Positions 15,053-22,895 of a stretch of 35,158 bases of DNA are shown here, in pieces. The number at the start of each line of letters is the position of its first letter. Positions within the stretch are counted from its first letter, which is position 1. Below the pieces are notes generated by a model. That model saw only the letters and a list, made by a program, of their open reading frames with translations, was not told the DNA's origin and ran no database searches. The DNA is from Bavariicoccus seileri WCC 4188 (GTDB taxonomy: Bacteria; Bacillota; Bacilli; Lactobacillales; Aerococcaceae), in contig NZ_ATXL01000021.1 in the NCBI RefSeq assembly GCF_000421665.1, forward strand, positions 1 through 35,158, written 5' to 3'. Made by a program: the position numbers and the translations under genes.

Positions 15053-17644
15053 GTGGAGTTGTGGTACAACAAACCAAAAGAACAGGTATTAAAGGATTTA
15101 AATGCTGATCCCAAAAATGGGCTTTCAAAACAAGAAGTTGCAAAGCGTTTAGAATCATATGGTAAGAATGAGCTTGAGGCTAAGAAAGAAGTTAGTTTAT
15201 TCAAAAAGGTACTTGAACAATTAAAAGATCCTATGATCATTGTATTGTTGATTGCTGCTTTTTTATCTTATGTATCAAGTGGATTCACCGACTGGATTGA
15301 ATCAGTCATCATTCTATTAATCGTGGTAGTCAATGCCATTATTTCGATTTCGCAAGAAAATAACGCTAACAAATCTTTAGAAGCCTTGAAAAAAATGTCT
15401 GCACCTTTAGCAAAGGTAATTCGCGAAGGTAAGTTAGAACATGTCGAAACCTCTTCGTTGGTTCCTGGGGATATTATCGATCTTGAAGTTGGCGATTTGG
15501 TTCCAGCTGATGCGCGTATTTTATCGTCATCGAGTTTAAAAGCAGACGAGTCGGCGATGACTGGTGAATCTGTGCCAGTGACTAAGAAAGATATCGACGT
15601 TCTGCCAGATGATACGGGCTTAGCTGATCGTAAAAACATGTTGATTTCTTCAACAATAGTCACAAATGGTCGTGCAACTTGTGTCGTGACAAATACTGGG
15701 ATGAAGACCGAAGTTGGTCAAATCGCCAATATGTTGAATACTGAAGATGATAATGTCACACCGTTACAAATCAAAATGGCTGAGATTTCAAAAATTCTAT
15801 CAATCGCCTGTTTAGGTATCTGTGTGTTGATGTTTGTCATCGGTATAATATACCAACGTCCGGTTTTAGAAATCTTTATGATGGCTGTGGCGCTAGGTGT
15901 TGCGGCAATTCCTGAAGGATTAGCTGCTATTGTGACAATCGTGTTGGCCCTAGGGGTACAACGGCTTGTTAAACGTCATGCTATCGTCAAAAAATTACCG
16001 GCAGTTGAAACACTTGGAGCAGCTTCTGTCATTTGTTCGGATAAGACAGGAACTTTGACACAAAATAAAATGACGATTGTTGAAACTTTCGCACCGAAGG
16101 AAGAGTCAGATGAGCTGTTGTTGACGATTGGTGCCTTATGTAATGACACCAAATTAACAGTTGAGGCAAACTCAGATATCCAAGTTTCAGGTGACCCAAC
16201 TGAAACAGCGTTTATCACCAAAGCTTATGAAGAAGATTTGAACAAGAATGATTTAGATGCTGCGTATCCACGTGTAGCCGAGGTGCCATTTGATTCAGAA
16301 CGGAAATTGATGAGTACGATTCATCAAATGCCAAATGGCTACCGCGTGATGGTCAAGGGAGCAGCTGACGTGTTATTAGGTCGTTGTCATATCGATGACG
16401 AGTTACGTCAAGAAGTATTAGACAAGAACTCTGAAATGGCTTCTAAAGCCTTGCGGGTTTTAGGACTAGCCTATAAAGATATAAGTGAGTTACCAGAAGA
16501 AGCAACTACAGAAAATACAGAAGTTGACTTGACTTTTGTCGGCTTAGTTGGCATGATTGATCCACCTCGTGAAGAAGTTAAACAAGCTGTTGCGGAATGT
16601 TATGACGCAGGTATTCGTCCAGTGATGATTACAGGTGACCACCAATTAACTGCCATTGCGATTGCGAAAGAATTAGGAATTTATCAAGAAGGCAACCAGG
16701 CATTGACCGGGGCAGAATTGGATCAAATTTCGCAAGAACAACTCATCGCTGATGTATCGAAATACGCGGTATACGCGCGTGTCTCACCAGAACATAAAAT
16801 GCGGATTATTAAAGCATGGCAAGCACAACATAAAGTTGTTGCCATGACTGGTGATGGTGTTAACGATGCTCCTGCTTTAAAAGTAGCAGATATCGGTTGT
16901 GCAATGGGAATCACTGGTACGGATGTTGCTAAAGGTGCTGCAGATATGATTCTGACTGATGATAACTTTGCAACGATTGTTCATGCCGTTGAACAAGGTC
17001 GCGGAATCTATTCGAATATTAAGAAGTCTATTCAATACCTATTAAGTTGTAATATCGGTGAAGTGATTACCATTTTCGTGGCTACGGCGCTTAACTTCCA
17101 CCAAATGCCATTAGTAGCGATTCAATTGTTGTGGTTGAACTTAGTAACAGATGCACTACCAGCTTTGGCGTTAGGGATGGAACCAGTTGAACCTGGAGTG
17201 ATGAAACAAAAACCACGTGATTCACGTAAAAGTATTTTTGCGGATGGCTTTGCTTCTAGCATGATCTTCTATGGTGTTCTGGTTGGGGTAATTACCTTAG
17301 CAGCTTATTGGTTAGGAGAGTACGTCTTGTCTGATCCTGCCAATGCAGATGGAACAGCGAATACGATGGCTTTTGCGACTTTAGTGTTTGGGGAATTGAC
17401 GCGAGCTTATGCTGTTCGTAGTGAAACAAGATCCATTTTCAAAATTGGCTTGTTCTCTAACTCTGCGATGAATAAAGCTTTCGTGGTTAGTTTAGCCATG
17501 CAATTGGCTGTGCTATTCATTCCATTCTTACAACCAATTTTCAATATTCACACATTGACTGGCTTAGAATGGTTGATTGTTGTCTTACTATCACTTGTGC
17601 CGCTAGTGGTTAGTGAAATCAATAAAGCCATTAGACATAATTAA
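15053..17644 (+). CDS. PMCA/SERCA-like cation-transporting P-type ATPase (probable Ca2+ pump)
   Basis: A P2-type ATPase of about 863-866 aa that couples ATP hydrolysis to cation export at the membrane. Counting from GTG 15044: N-terminal cation-ATPase domain with SKQEVAKRLESYGKNEL, actuator motif TGES (173-176), TM4 metal-site motif AAIPEGLAAI (288-297), phosphorylation site SDKTGTLTQNK (D333), nucleotide-binding KGAADVLL, hinge MTGDGVNDAPALK (~601), and a C-terminal set of helices with LLWLNLVTDALPALALGMEP. PEGL in TM4 and the WLNLVTDALPA motif are typical of bacterial Ca2+-ATPases such as Listeria LMCA1; Mn2+ or Na+ remain possible. GGAG at 15041-15044 is well placed for the in-frame GTG 15053, so I prefer that start over 15044. 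Monocistronic, with a terminator at 17774. Confidence 0.9.
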   Translation: MELWYNKPKEQVLKDLNADPKNGLSKQEVAKRLESYGKNELEAKKEVSLFKKVLEQLKDPMIIVLLIAAFLSYVSSGFTDWIESVIILLIVVVNAIISISQENNANKSLEALKKMSAPLAKVIREGKLEHVETSSLVPGDIIDLEVGDLVPADARILSSSSLKADESAMTGESVPVTKKDIDVLPDDTGLADRKNMLISSTIVTNGRATCVVTNTGMKTEVGQIANMLNTEDDNVTPLQIKMAEISKILSIACLGICVLMFVIGIIYQRPVLEIFMMAVALGVAAIPEGLAAIVTIVLALGVQRLVKRHAIVKKLPAVETLGAASVICSDKTGTLTQNKMTIVETFAPKEESDELLLTIGALCNDTKLTVEANSDIQVSGDPTETAFITKAYEEDLNKNDLDAAYPRVAEVPFDSERKLMSTIHQMPNGYRVMVKGAADVLLGRCHIDDELRQEVLDKNSEMASKALRVLGLAYKDISELPEEATTENTEVDLTFVGLVGMIDPPREEVKQAVAECYDAGIRPVMITGDHQLTAIAIAKELGIYQEGNQALTGAELDQISQEQLIADVSKYAVYARVSPEHKMRIIKAWQAQHKVVAMTGDGVNDAPALKVADIGCAMGITGTDVAKGAADMILTDDNFATIVHAVEQGRGIYSNIKKSIQYLLSCNIGEVITIFVATALNFHQMPLVAIQLLWLNLVTDALPALALGMEPVEPGVMKQKPRDSRKSIFADGFASSMIFYGVLVGVITLAAYWLGEYVLSDPANADGTANTMAFATLVFGELTRAYAVRSETRSIFKIGLFSNSAMNKAFVVSLAMQLAVLFIPFLQPIFNIHTLTGLEWLIVVLLSLVPLVVSEINKAIRHN

Positions 17645-17773
17645 TAATAAGCTAGTCATTTAGCAACCGAACAATCTAACAATCGATAGCCCTGCTTAAA
17701 AAGCAAGTTAAAGACTAGTAGATTTAAAAAAAAGCATTGAAAAGGTACAAATAGTTATATAGTTATCAAACAG

Positions 17774-17816
17774 AAACTCTGGACGTTGGCAGTAAAGCTA
17801 ATGATCCGGAGTTTTT
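17774..17816 (+). terminator. Rho-independent terminator after the P-type ATPase
   Basis: AAACTCTGGA (17774-17783) pairs with TCCGGAGTTT (17805-17814; one G-U), followed by a T-run. Confidence 0.8.
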
Positions 17817-17836
17817 GTGTGTTTAAACGGATAACG

Positions 17837-17870
17837 ATGTATATACATTCGTCAGCTGCTATGCTATACT
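17837..17870 (+). promoter_or_regulatory. Promoter/operator of the MazEF-type pair
   Basis: ATGTATATACAT (17837-17848) is a perfect 12-bp palindrome. It covers a weak -35 (TATACA, 17842-17847), which is 17 bp from the -10 TATACT (17865-17870). The placement suits autorepression by the AbrB-type antitoxin, alone or with its toxin. Confidence 0.6.
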
Positions 17871-17899
17871 GTTACTACATAGAAGAGGAGGCGTTCACG

Positions 17900-18163
17900 A
17901 TGGAATTGTTACCAATAAAAAAATGGGGAAATAGCAATGGTATTAGGCTTCCCAGGACCATTATGGACTTTTTAGAGGTTCACACAGATGATAAGTTAAA
18001 AGTAATCCAAGAGGAAGTTCATGGGAAGAGACGTCTTATTATAGAGTCGACGGTTGTTCAACCTGAGATGACAATTGAAGAGTTATTTGCTGATTACAGC
18101 GCCGAAAAAGAAAGTGTTGAGCTTCAAGATCTTGGGGAAGCACGTGGGAATGAAAAATGGTAA
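17900..18163 (+). CDS. MazE-like antitoxin (AbrB/SpoVT fold)
   Basis: An 87-aa antitoxin. The N-terminal swapped-hairpin DNA-binding motif is clear: LPIKKWGNSNGIRLPRTIMD, the standard MazE/AbrB pattern. The acidic C-terminal half (MTIEELFADYSAEKE, then VELQDLGEARGNEKW) is the usual toxin-wrapping tail. The frame stays open upstream to 17786, but AGGAGG at 17886-17891, 8 nt before ATG 17900, fixes the start, and 17786 lies within the previous gene's terminator. Its stop overlaps the toxin start by 7 nt, implying translational coupling. Confidence 0.88.
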   Translation: MELLPIKKWGNSNGIRLPRTIMDFLEVHTDDKLKVIQEEVHGKRRLIIESTVVQPEMTIEELFADYSAEKESVELQDLGEARGNEKW

Positions 18164-18519
18164 GAGTTCCGAAACAGGGTGATATTATATTATTAAATAC
18201 GGCTCCACGTTCAGGTCATGAACAGACTGGAAGGAGACCTTATATTGTGCTTAGTCATGATGTTGTTGCAAATTTTAGTAATGTGGTTATTGTCGCGCCA
18301 ATTTCTACCACCACAAGGGATTATCCACTATATGTGCCTATTGATAGCTCCTATAATATGAAAACTTGTGGAAAAGTGCTCTTAGATCAATTGACGGCTA
18401 TTGATTATGAGGCTAGGGACTGTCAATTTTTGGAAATGGCTTCTGATAGTTGTATTGAAGATCTTTTGAGAAAGGTAAAAACTGTTTTTCAAAAAGTCGA
18501 TAGAGATCAGAGGGCCTAG
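18157..18519 (+). CDS. MazF/PemK-family mRNA endoribonuclease toxin
   Basis: A 120-aa toxin of the MazF/PemK/ChpB family, which cuts mRNA at short specific sequences and slows growth. Family marks: VPKQGDIILLNTAPRSGHEQ near the N-terminus, GRRPYIVLSHD with the conserved RRP, VVIVAPISTTTRDYPLYVP, and GKVLLDQLTAIDYEAR in the later strands. Length is normal and no disruption is seen. It overlaps the antitoxin by 7 nt. Cleavage specificity cannot be predicted from sequence alone. Confidence 0.88.
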   Translation: MVRVPKQGDIILLNTAPRSGHEQTGRRPYIVLSHDVVANFSNVVIVAPISTTTRDYPLYVPIDSSYNMKTCGKVLLDQLTAIDYEARDCQFLEMASDSCIEDLLRKVKTVFQKVDRDQRA

Positions 18520-18788
18520 TAGTTAGCAGGTCAACTTTTAGGAGTATAAAATGGTTTCCATTCTTTTATGCCACACGATATAGTAGGTGAATGAAAGGTT
18601 TGGAGGGAAGTAAATATAGTACAAAAAGACGATCGACCAATTACTCGATGTGGTTGTGAGTATGCGTTTCAAAATGTCTATCGAGCTGGCTCTTTAATCG
18701 GAGAAGTCGACTGGAAAAGATCAAATAATCTCTATTGGATAAGTACAACAATAATATTGGTCAACTGTATGCTGTGGGCTTCATAGAA
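18520..18788 (+). other. Intergenic region between the two toxin-antitoxin pairs
   Basis: GGAGGG at ~18602 is followed by 56 open codons (reading VQKDDRPITRCGCEYAFQN, then on to TAG ~18786), but with no ATG, GTG or TTG at the right distance. It may be a decayed gene; no family is recognised. Confidence 0.35.
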
Positions 18789-18839
18789 TTGATTCTTGTA
18801 CACGTTTGTAGTACAATTAGCTTGTAATACAAATGTACA
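18789..18839 (+). promoter_or_regulatory. Promoter and palindromic operator array of the RelBE-type pair
   Basis: TTGATT (18789-18794) and TACAAT (18812-18817) with 17-bp spacing make a reasonable promoter. Overlapping it are the inverted repeat TTGTAC/GTACAA (18796-18801, 18811-18816), the palindrome TTGTAATACAA (18822-18832) and TGTACA (18834-18839). Such spacing suits cooperative binding of a ribbon-helix-helix antitoxin. Confidence 0.65.
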
Positions 18840-18854
18840 CAAGGAGGTTGTTGT

Positions 18855-19076
18855 ATGAGCACTATTACCTTTAGAGTGACTGATGATGAGAAGGCGTTTA
18901 TCCAGTCTATGGCTGATTTAAACGGACTAAGTTTATCAGAAATGGCCAGAACGAGATTGCTAGAAGGATTAGAAGATCAAATTGATATGGCTTTATATGA
19001 AAAAGCAATGAAAGCTCACGAATTAAATGACGAAAGTGTTTCCCATCAGGATATGCTTCAAGAATTAGGATTATGA
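18855..19076 (+). CDS. RelB-like antitoxin (ribbon-helix-helix)
   Basis: A 73-aa antitoxin. Residues 1-45 (STITFRVTDDEKAFIQSMAD followed by GLSLSEMARTRLL) form a ribbon-helix-helix DNA-binding domain. The rest is an acidic helix ending VSHQDMLQELGL, typical of RelB/DUF6290 proteins. AAGGAGG at 18841-18847 is a strong RBS. The stop overlaps the toxin ATG by 4 nt (ATGA), so the two are translationally coupled. The operator array just upstream is presumably its target. Confidence 0.85.
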   Translation: MSTITFRVTDDEKAFIQSMADLNGLSLSEMARTRLLEGLEDQIDMALYEKAMKAHELNDESVSHQDMLQELGL

Positions 19077-19348
19077 TGGGAAAAAAATACAGCGTCCGCT
19101 ATGAGAAAAATGCTCAAAAGGCATTAAAAAAGATGGATAAACATCAGGCTTTACTCATCATGTCTTGGATATCCAAACACTTAGAAGGAACTGATTCTCC
19201 TAGAACTCATGGTAAGGGATTGGTCGGAAACAAGAGTGGCCAGTGGCGGTACAGGATAGGTGATTACCGTTTATTAGCCAATATAGATGATGATACGATA
19301 ACGATTCTAGTGTTAGAAATTGGTCATCGTAGAGACGTATATAAGTGA
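19073..19348 (+). CDS. RelE-family toxin (ribosome-dependent mRNA interferase)
   Basis: A 91-aa basic protein of the RelE/ParE superfamily. YSVRYEKNAQKALKKMDKHQ forms the first strand and helices, GKGLVGNKSGQWRYRIGDYR the central strands, and VLEIGHRRDVYK the C-terminal strand with the basic and tyrosine residues used by RelE for ribosome-dependent mRNA cleavage. Length is normal and no lesion is visible. Starts at 19073 or 19076 are both possible (MM); 19073 overlaps the antitoxin stop. A strong terminator begins at its stop codon. A ParE-like activity on gyrase is less likely given the HRRDVY end. Confidence 0.85.
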   Translation: MMGKKYSVRYEKNAQKALKKMDKHQALLIMSWISKHLEGTDSPRTHGKGLVGNKSGQWRYRIGDYRLLANIDDDTITILVLEIGHRRDVYK

Positions 19349-19375
19349 AAGATCTCAAAATGTTGAGATCTTTTT
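19348..19375 (+). terminator. Rho-independent terminator of the RelBE-type pair
   Basis: AAAGATCTCAA (19348-19358) pairs perfectly with TTGAGATCTTT (19363-19373), with a 4-nt loop and a T-run; it starts on the last base of the toxin stop codon. Confidence 0.88.
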
Positions 19376-19477
19376 AACTTGTTTGACCCTCATTTTACCT
19401 TTTTACTAGCTTAACTAACGGTTATAATTAACACTGATTGTCATTAACATATCAATATAATTGGAGATGTCAGCGTT

Positions 19478-20104
19478 ATGAAGATTTTATTCTATGGAGA
19501 TAGTATTACGGATGCAGGGAGAGACCGGACTGATCCGCATAATTTAGGACCAGGATATCCAGCAAAAATTGCGGAATGGTTGGCCATTAATCAGTTGGAG
19601 AAAACCTTTGAGGTCATCAATCGTGGTATTGGTGGGGATCGGACAAATGAGTTACTCGAACGAATAGAGGAGGATTGCTTAGATGAAAAGCCAGATTTGG
19701 TTTCTTTATTGGTTGGCATCAATGATACCTGGCATAATCTTGAAGGCAAAACTTTTGCGACAGCAGAAGAAGCCCACAGGTTTGAGGTTAACTACCGCTC
19801 ACTAGTAGATCAAATCCTGCAATTAGGAAAACCGCTGATTATTCTTGAGCCTTATTTGCTGCCTCATCCGAAAGAAAGATTACAATGGCGAGTGGATTTG
19901 GATCCTAAGATTCAAATTATACGTCAGATAGCTTTAGAACACCATCTGCCGTTTGTGCCGCTCGATGGTATTCTCCATAGTTATGCCGTTGATCTAGGCT
20001 GTCAGGCTATTACTGGAGAGGATGGCGTCCATCCAACGGACTTAGGGTTTGAGTTGATTACAAAAGCATGGCTTGATGTCGCTATCAGACATCATTTGAT
20101 TTAA
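19478..20104 (+). CDS. SGNH/GDSL-family esterase
   Basis: A 208-aa cytosolic SGNH hydrolase (no signal peptide). Blocks: FYGDSITDAGRDR (block I, nucleophile S9), RGIGGDR (block II Gly), LLVGINDTWHN (block III, GxND), and GVHPTDLGF (block V with D-x-x-H). This set matches acetylesterases acting on carbohydrates (rhamnogalacturonan acetylesterase-like) and small lipases or thioesterases. TATAAT at 19423-19428 is a likely -10, and GGAG at 19463-19466 is the RBS, with rather long spacing. The next gene is another esterase-type hydrolase on the same strand, suggesting joint deacylation of sugars. Substrate is unknown. Confidence 0.85.
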   Translation: MKILFYGDSITDAGRDRTDPHNLGPGYPAKIAEWLAINQLEKTFEVINRGIGGDRTNELLERIEEDCLDEKPDLVSLLVGINDTWHNLEGKTFATAEEAHRFEVNYRSLVDQILQLGKPLIILEPYLLPHPKERLQWRVDLDPKIQIIRQIALEHHLPFVPLDGILHSYAVDLGCQAITGEDGVHPTDLGFELITKAWLDVAIRHHLI

Positions 20105-20211
20105 ACTGGCGAAGCTAAGAAAGATGACTGAAGCCAAAAGAAAAAGACACGTTGTTTGTCGTCAATTTTTGATTTCTAAATCAGTTAGTCATAGTAGGGA
20201 AGTGTGAAGCA

Positions 20212-20952
20212 GTGATTCGTCACAGTGACAAAGAAACGATTAAATTTCCTGATTACATTCAAGAGAATGATGTCCCACAAGTTGTCGATTATTTTTGTGA
20301 TGATGCGGTGAGACCATACATCGTTGTGTGCCCTGGTGGTGGTTATGAGCTATTGTCTTATGCCCATGAAGGAACAGAAATAGTGAAATGGTTAAATGAC
20401 GCAGGTTTTCATGCGGGCATATACCTATACCCCCTTGCTCCTAAGATTGACCCAGAGACCTTTATAACAGCAGAGCAAGAGTTATTGACCGACTTAGATA
20501 GTGATGACCGGATAAGCCGTGTATTCGTCTTGGGTTTTTCTGCTGGGGCACATGCGGCTGGTTTGTTTGGAATGACACCGTCTCAAAAACTGGCTGGTAT
20601 TGTGTTGTGTTATCCAGTCGTTAGCTTGACCGCACCATTTAGGCATGAGGGAAGCGCCAATAACTTTCTGAAAAATGCTTTTAAGCCAAATGCAGCAACA
20701 GTCTATTCTTTGGAAAATGTGATTCATTCAAATTATCCTAGGACTTTCATCTGGCATACAGTGACTGATGATGCAGTTCCGTATGACAATAGTTTACGAT
20801 TGGCACAAGCTTTGAAAAGTCATAAGGTGCCTTTTGAACTTCATTTGTTTGAGGAAGGCCATCATGGATTAGGTCTAGCTAAAACGACACTAACCGCTTG
20901 CCAATGGCCGGTGTTGGTGGAGAGTTGGCTAAAAGCTATTACAAGCGAGTAA
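20212..20952 (+). CDS. Alpha/beta-hydrolase esterase (acetyl-esterase/xylanase-like)
   Basis: A 246-aa protein without a signal peptide. The oxyanion-hole segment VVCPGGGYELLSYAHEG and nucleophile elbow VLGFSAGAHAAGLFG (GFSAG) are clear. The acid lies in HTVTDDAVPYDNSL and the base histidine in EEGHHGLGLA. This is the pattern of intracellular carbohydrate acetyl-esterases annotated as BD-FAE or XynB-like. The start is GTG at 20212 with only a weak upstream purine stretch; no better start was found. With the SGNH esterase 107 bp upstream it may process acetylated oligosaccharides. A 15-bp inverted repeat lies about 100 bp downstream. Confidence 0.82.
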   Translation: MIRHSDKETIKFPDYIQENDVPQVVDYFCDDAVRPYIVVCPGGGYELLSYAHEGTEIVKWLNDAGFHAGIYLYPLAPKIDPETFITAEQELLTDLDSDDRISRVFVLGFSAGAHAAGLFGMTPSQKLAGIVLCYPVVSLTAPFRHEGSANNFLKNAFKPNAATVYSLENVIHSNYPRTFIWHTVTDDAVPYDNSLRLAQALKSHKVPFELHLFEEGHHGLGLAKTTLTACQWPVLVESWLKAITSE

Positions 20953-21055
20953 GGATGAGCAGTTGTTCAAAAGAAACGAAACATTTTCTAACAGCTTAAC
21001 CTCTAAAGTAGTCAGTGTCATTCCAGTGGGTATAGAAGGTGTGATATATAGCTAC

Positions 21056-21099
21056 AAGCAAATAGGGCTACGACATAACAGTCATAGCCCTATTTGCTT
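21056..21099. terminator. 15-bp perfect inverted repeat (probable bidirectional terminator)
   Basis: AAGCAAATAGGGCTA (21056-21070) pairs perfectly with TAGCCCTATTTGCTT (21085-21099). It lies between the rightward esterase and the leftward remnant at 21117-21459, so it can serve both strands. The T-runs are short. Confidence 0.75.
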
Positions 21100-21116
21100 A
21101 GGATGATTTAATGAAA

Positions 21117-21459
21117 CTAATCGTCTGTTTCCACAAACCCACCAAAGGCATTGTTTAGCTTGAGCCTCTTTGAAAAGTCTACCCATTTCACGTGTAATAA
21201 TGGTGGCCAACGGTCAGTATGTTCATACAAATAATCATTGACCGACTTCAGCTTAGCGACTGTATCGTCAGAAGCCAACAAGACAGTCGAACGTTTCGAA
21301 GTTAACTGGATTAGTGATGTCGATGGTGATTCTTCCAGCTAATTCGTCTTTGTAAGTGTCCAGAATACCATCGAAAGCAACATAAGGTACCGCTAAAACG
21401 ACTAGATCACCTAATTTTTTACTTTCTCCGAAGTAGATGATGCAACATATCAACATCAT
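21117..21459 (-). pseudogene. Decayed NADP-oxidoreductase (F420-dependent-reductase-like) remnant
   Basis: From 21459 the minus strand reads a 63-codon ORF containing YFGESKKLGDLVVLAVPYVA and then DELAGRITIDITNPVNFETF. This is the middle of the small NADP-binding oxidoreductases related to F420-dependent NADP reductase; the glycine-rich N-terminus is missing. After FETFDCLV the frame stops (TGA at ~21268), but a shifted frame stays open for about 52 codons to TAG 21117-21119, ending KLNNAFGGFVETDD. I cannot assign that second piece; it does not look like the expected continuation, so a deletion probably joined two unrelated parts. Not expected to be functional. Confidence 0.6.
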
Positions 21460-22040
21460 TCTATACGCTTACCATAAGTAAAACGATAAGATTCGAGCGA
21501 TTCAATTTTTTATCGTTGGTCTATAGGGGTTAATAGGAGGTGTGACATCATTACATCAGATGGATTGAGTGGTGTGAAACTAGATAAAGAGAATCTTAGA
21601 CTCCTTGAAAGAAAACTTAGGTTTGATCTTCTCTCTACCTATATATAGGTAGGCGATTTATATACGACTGATGTAGTTGAACCTCGTAATGCATAATGAT
21701 GCAGGGTGGAAGAGTATTTGGTTGAACAAGTAAATCAAACTGTTAGGCGGAGGATATTTACAGCCAGCGACTATAGCTAACACATGTGTAGCACTTGAGA
21801 AAAGCACTAAAAAGGATATCAATAGCTAATAAAACATAGAATAGGTGTGATAAAATTATCGACTTTTGGCCACTAGTTACATAAGAGAGTAATTCGCTTC
21901 TTCTGGAAAATCAAAACGATAAAGTCAAAACACATCGGACTAAAGTGCAACTGAAACCCATCAATTCATTAAAAAATTGTCCATTTCAGTGTGAAATTTA
22001 GGTAAATGTTAATAAAATGTGAACAAATTAAGAAATAAGG
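21460..22040. other. Long intergenic region upstream of the capsule operon
   Basis: About 580 bp with many stops in all frames. Noticeable items are an AGGAGGTG at ~21536 not followed by a usable ORF, the 18-bp palindrome at 21635-21652, and about 25 open codons ending at ~21827 (LQPATIANTCVALEKSTKKD) that may be the tail of a decayed gene. No cps regulator (LytR/CpsA) is found here. Confidence 0.45.
21635..21652. promoter_or_regulatory. 18-bp perfect palindrome, possible operator
   Basis: CTACCTATATATAGGTAG is its own reverse complement and stands isolated in non-coding DNA about 390 bp upstream of the capsule promoter. A regulator binding site is possible. No T-run follows, so it is not a terminator. 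Confidence 0.4.
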
Positions 22041-22070
22041 TTGAAACCGTGCGAATTGATTGAGTATAAT
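22041..22070 (+). promoter_or_regulatory. Sigma-A-type promoter of the capsule operon
   Basis: TTGAAA (22041-22046), 18-bp spacer, TATAAT (22065-22070). It lies about 60 bp before the first capsule gene. It is the best promoter match near the locus. Confidence 0.72.
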
Positions 22071-22128
22071 GTTATTAGTGTTTTTAACGATATGAGTAAG
22101 ATAATTATATAACTATTTGGAGGAACTC

Positions 22129-22878
22129 ATGAACGAAGAGATTAGTTTAGTCGAGCTGCTTGATATTTTCAAAAAGAATATTGGGATTATTGTAAAGTCT
22201 GTGGTTGTTTTTGTAGTAGCTGCAGTGATAATAACCCTATTTTTTTTGACCCCAAAGTATGAAGCTGACACACAAATGTTGGTTAACCAGTCATCAGGGG
22301 AAAATAATATTAACGTTGGCGAGATTCAAACCAGTGTCCAAATGATCACGACTTATAAAGAGTTCATTATGGGCGATATCGTCTTAGAGCCGGTTGCAGA
22401 TCAATTAGGCGACGGGATGACAGCTAAGAAGTTAAAAGATATGGTCGAAGTCTCAAATACGCAGAATTCTCAAGTATTTACTATTGGTGTAACAAGTGAT
22501 AGTCAAAAGCTATCTGCTGAAGCGGCTAACTTGATTGCATCAACTTTCCAACAACAAATTCAAGAAAAATTTGAAGTTAATAATGTCACAGTAGTGAGTG
22601 AAGCAACAACTACACCTAATAAAGTCTCACCAAGTATTGTTAAGAATGTTGCGATATCTATCGTACTAGGTGTTGGTGTTGCAGTGGCTATCATTATAGT
22701 TAAAGAAATGTTAGATACACGTGTTCATAGTGAAAGTGATCTTCAAAGATTAGGTTTTACCATTTTGGGATCAGTTAATGAGATGACTGCTAAAGAATTG
22801 AAAGAAACGCGGTTTAAGAGAAGAAAGCTGTCCGAATCAACTGAAACTGGAACTGTCTCTCGTAGACGTCGTGTATAA
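22129..22878 (+). CDS. cpsC: Wzz/CpsC-type polysaccharide co-polymerase (tyrosine-kinase activator)
   Basis: A 249-aa membrane protein that controls chain length and activates its kinase partner. The N-terminal TM (~22-45, VKSVVVFVVAAVIITLFFL) and a second TM (~178-198, IVLGVGVAVAIIIVK) flank an extracellular loop with the Wzz pattern (TPKYEADTQMLVNQS at its start). A short basic cytoplasmic tail (KRRKLSE) follows and should contact the kinase. TTG 22117 is in frame, but GGAGG at 22119-22123 fits the ATG at 22129. It is the first gene of the capsule operon, 17 nt before the kinase. The fused activator/kinase form of proteobacteria is split here, as in Firmicutes. Confidence 0.9.
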   Translation: MNEEISLVELLDIFKKNIGIIVKSVVVFVVAAVIITLFFLTPKYEADTQMLVNQSSGENNINVGEIQTSVQMITTYKEFIMGDIVLEPVADQLGDGMTAKKLKDMVEVSNTQNSQVFTIGVTSDSQKLSAEAANLIASTFQQQIQEKFEVNNVTVVSEATTTPNKVSPSIVKNVAISIVLGVGVAVAIIIVKEMLDTRVHSESDLQRLGFTILGSVNEMTAKELKETRFKRRKLSESTETGTVSRRRRV

Positions 22879-22895
22879 AAGAGGTGAGATAAGAG

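Noticed and set aside
15268..15663. 131-aa minus-strand ORF inside the P-type ATPase
   Set aside because: Antisense to a conserved, clearly coding region; no RBS.
18605..18788. 56 open codons after GGAGGG between the toxin-antitoxin pairs
   Set aside because: No ATG, GTG or TTG at the right distance and no recognisable family; listed only as intergenic content.
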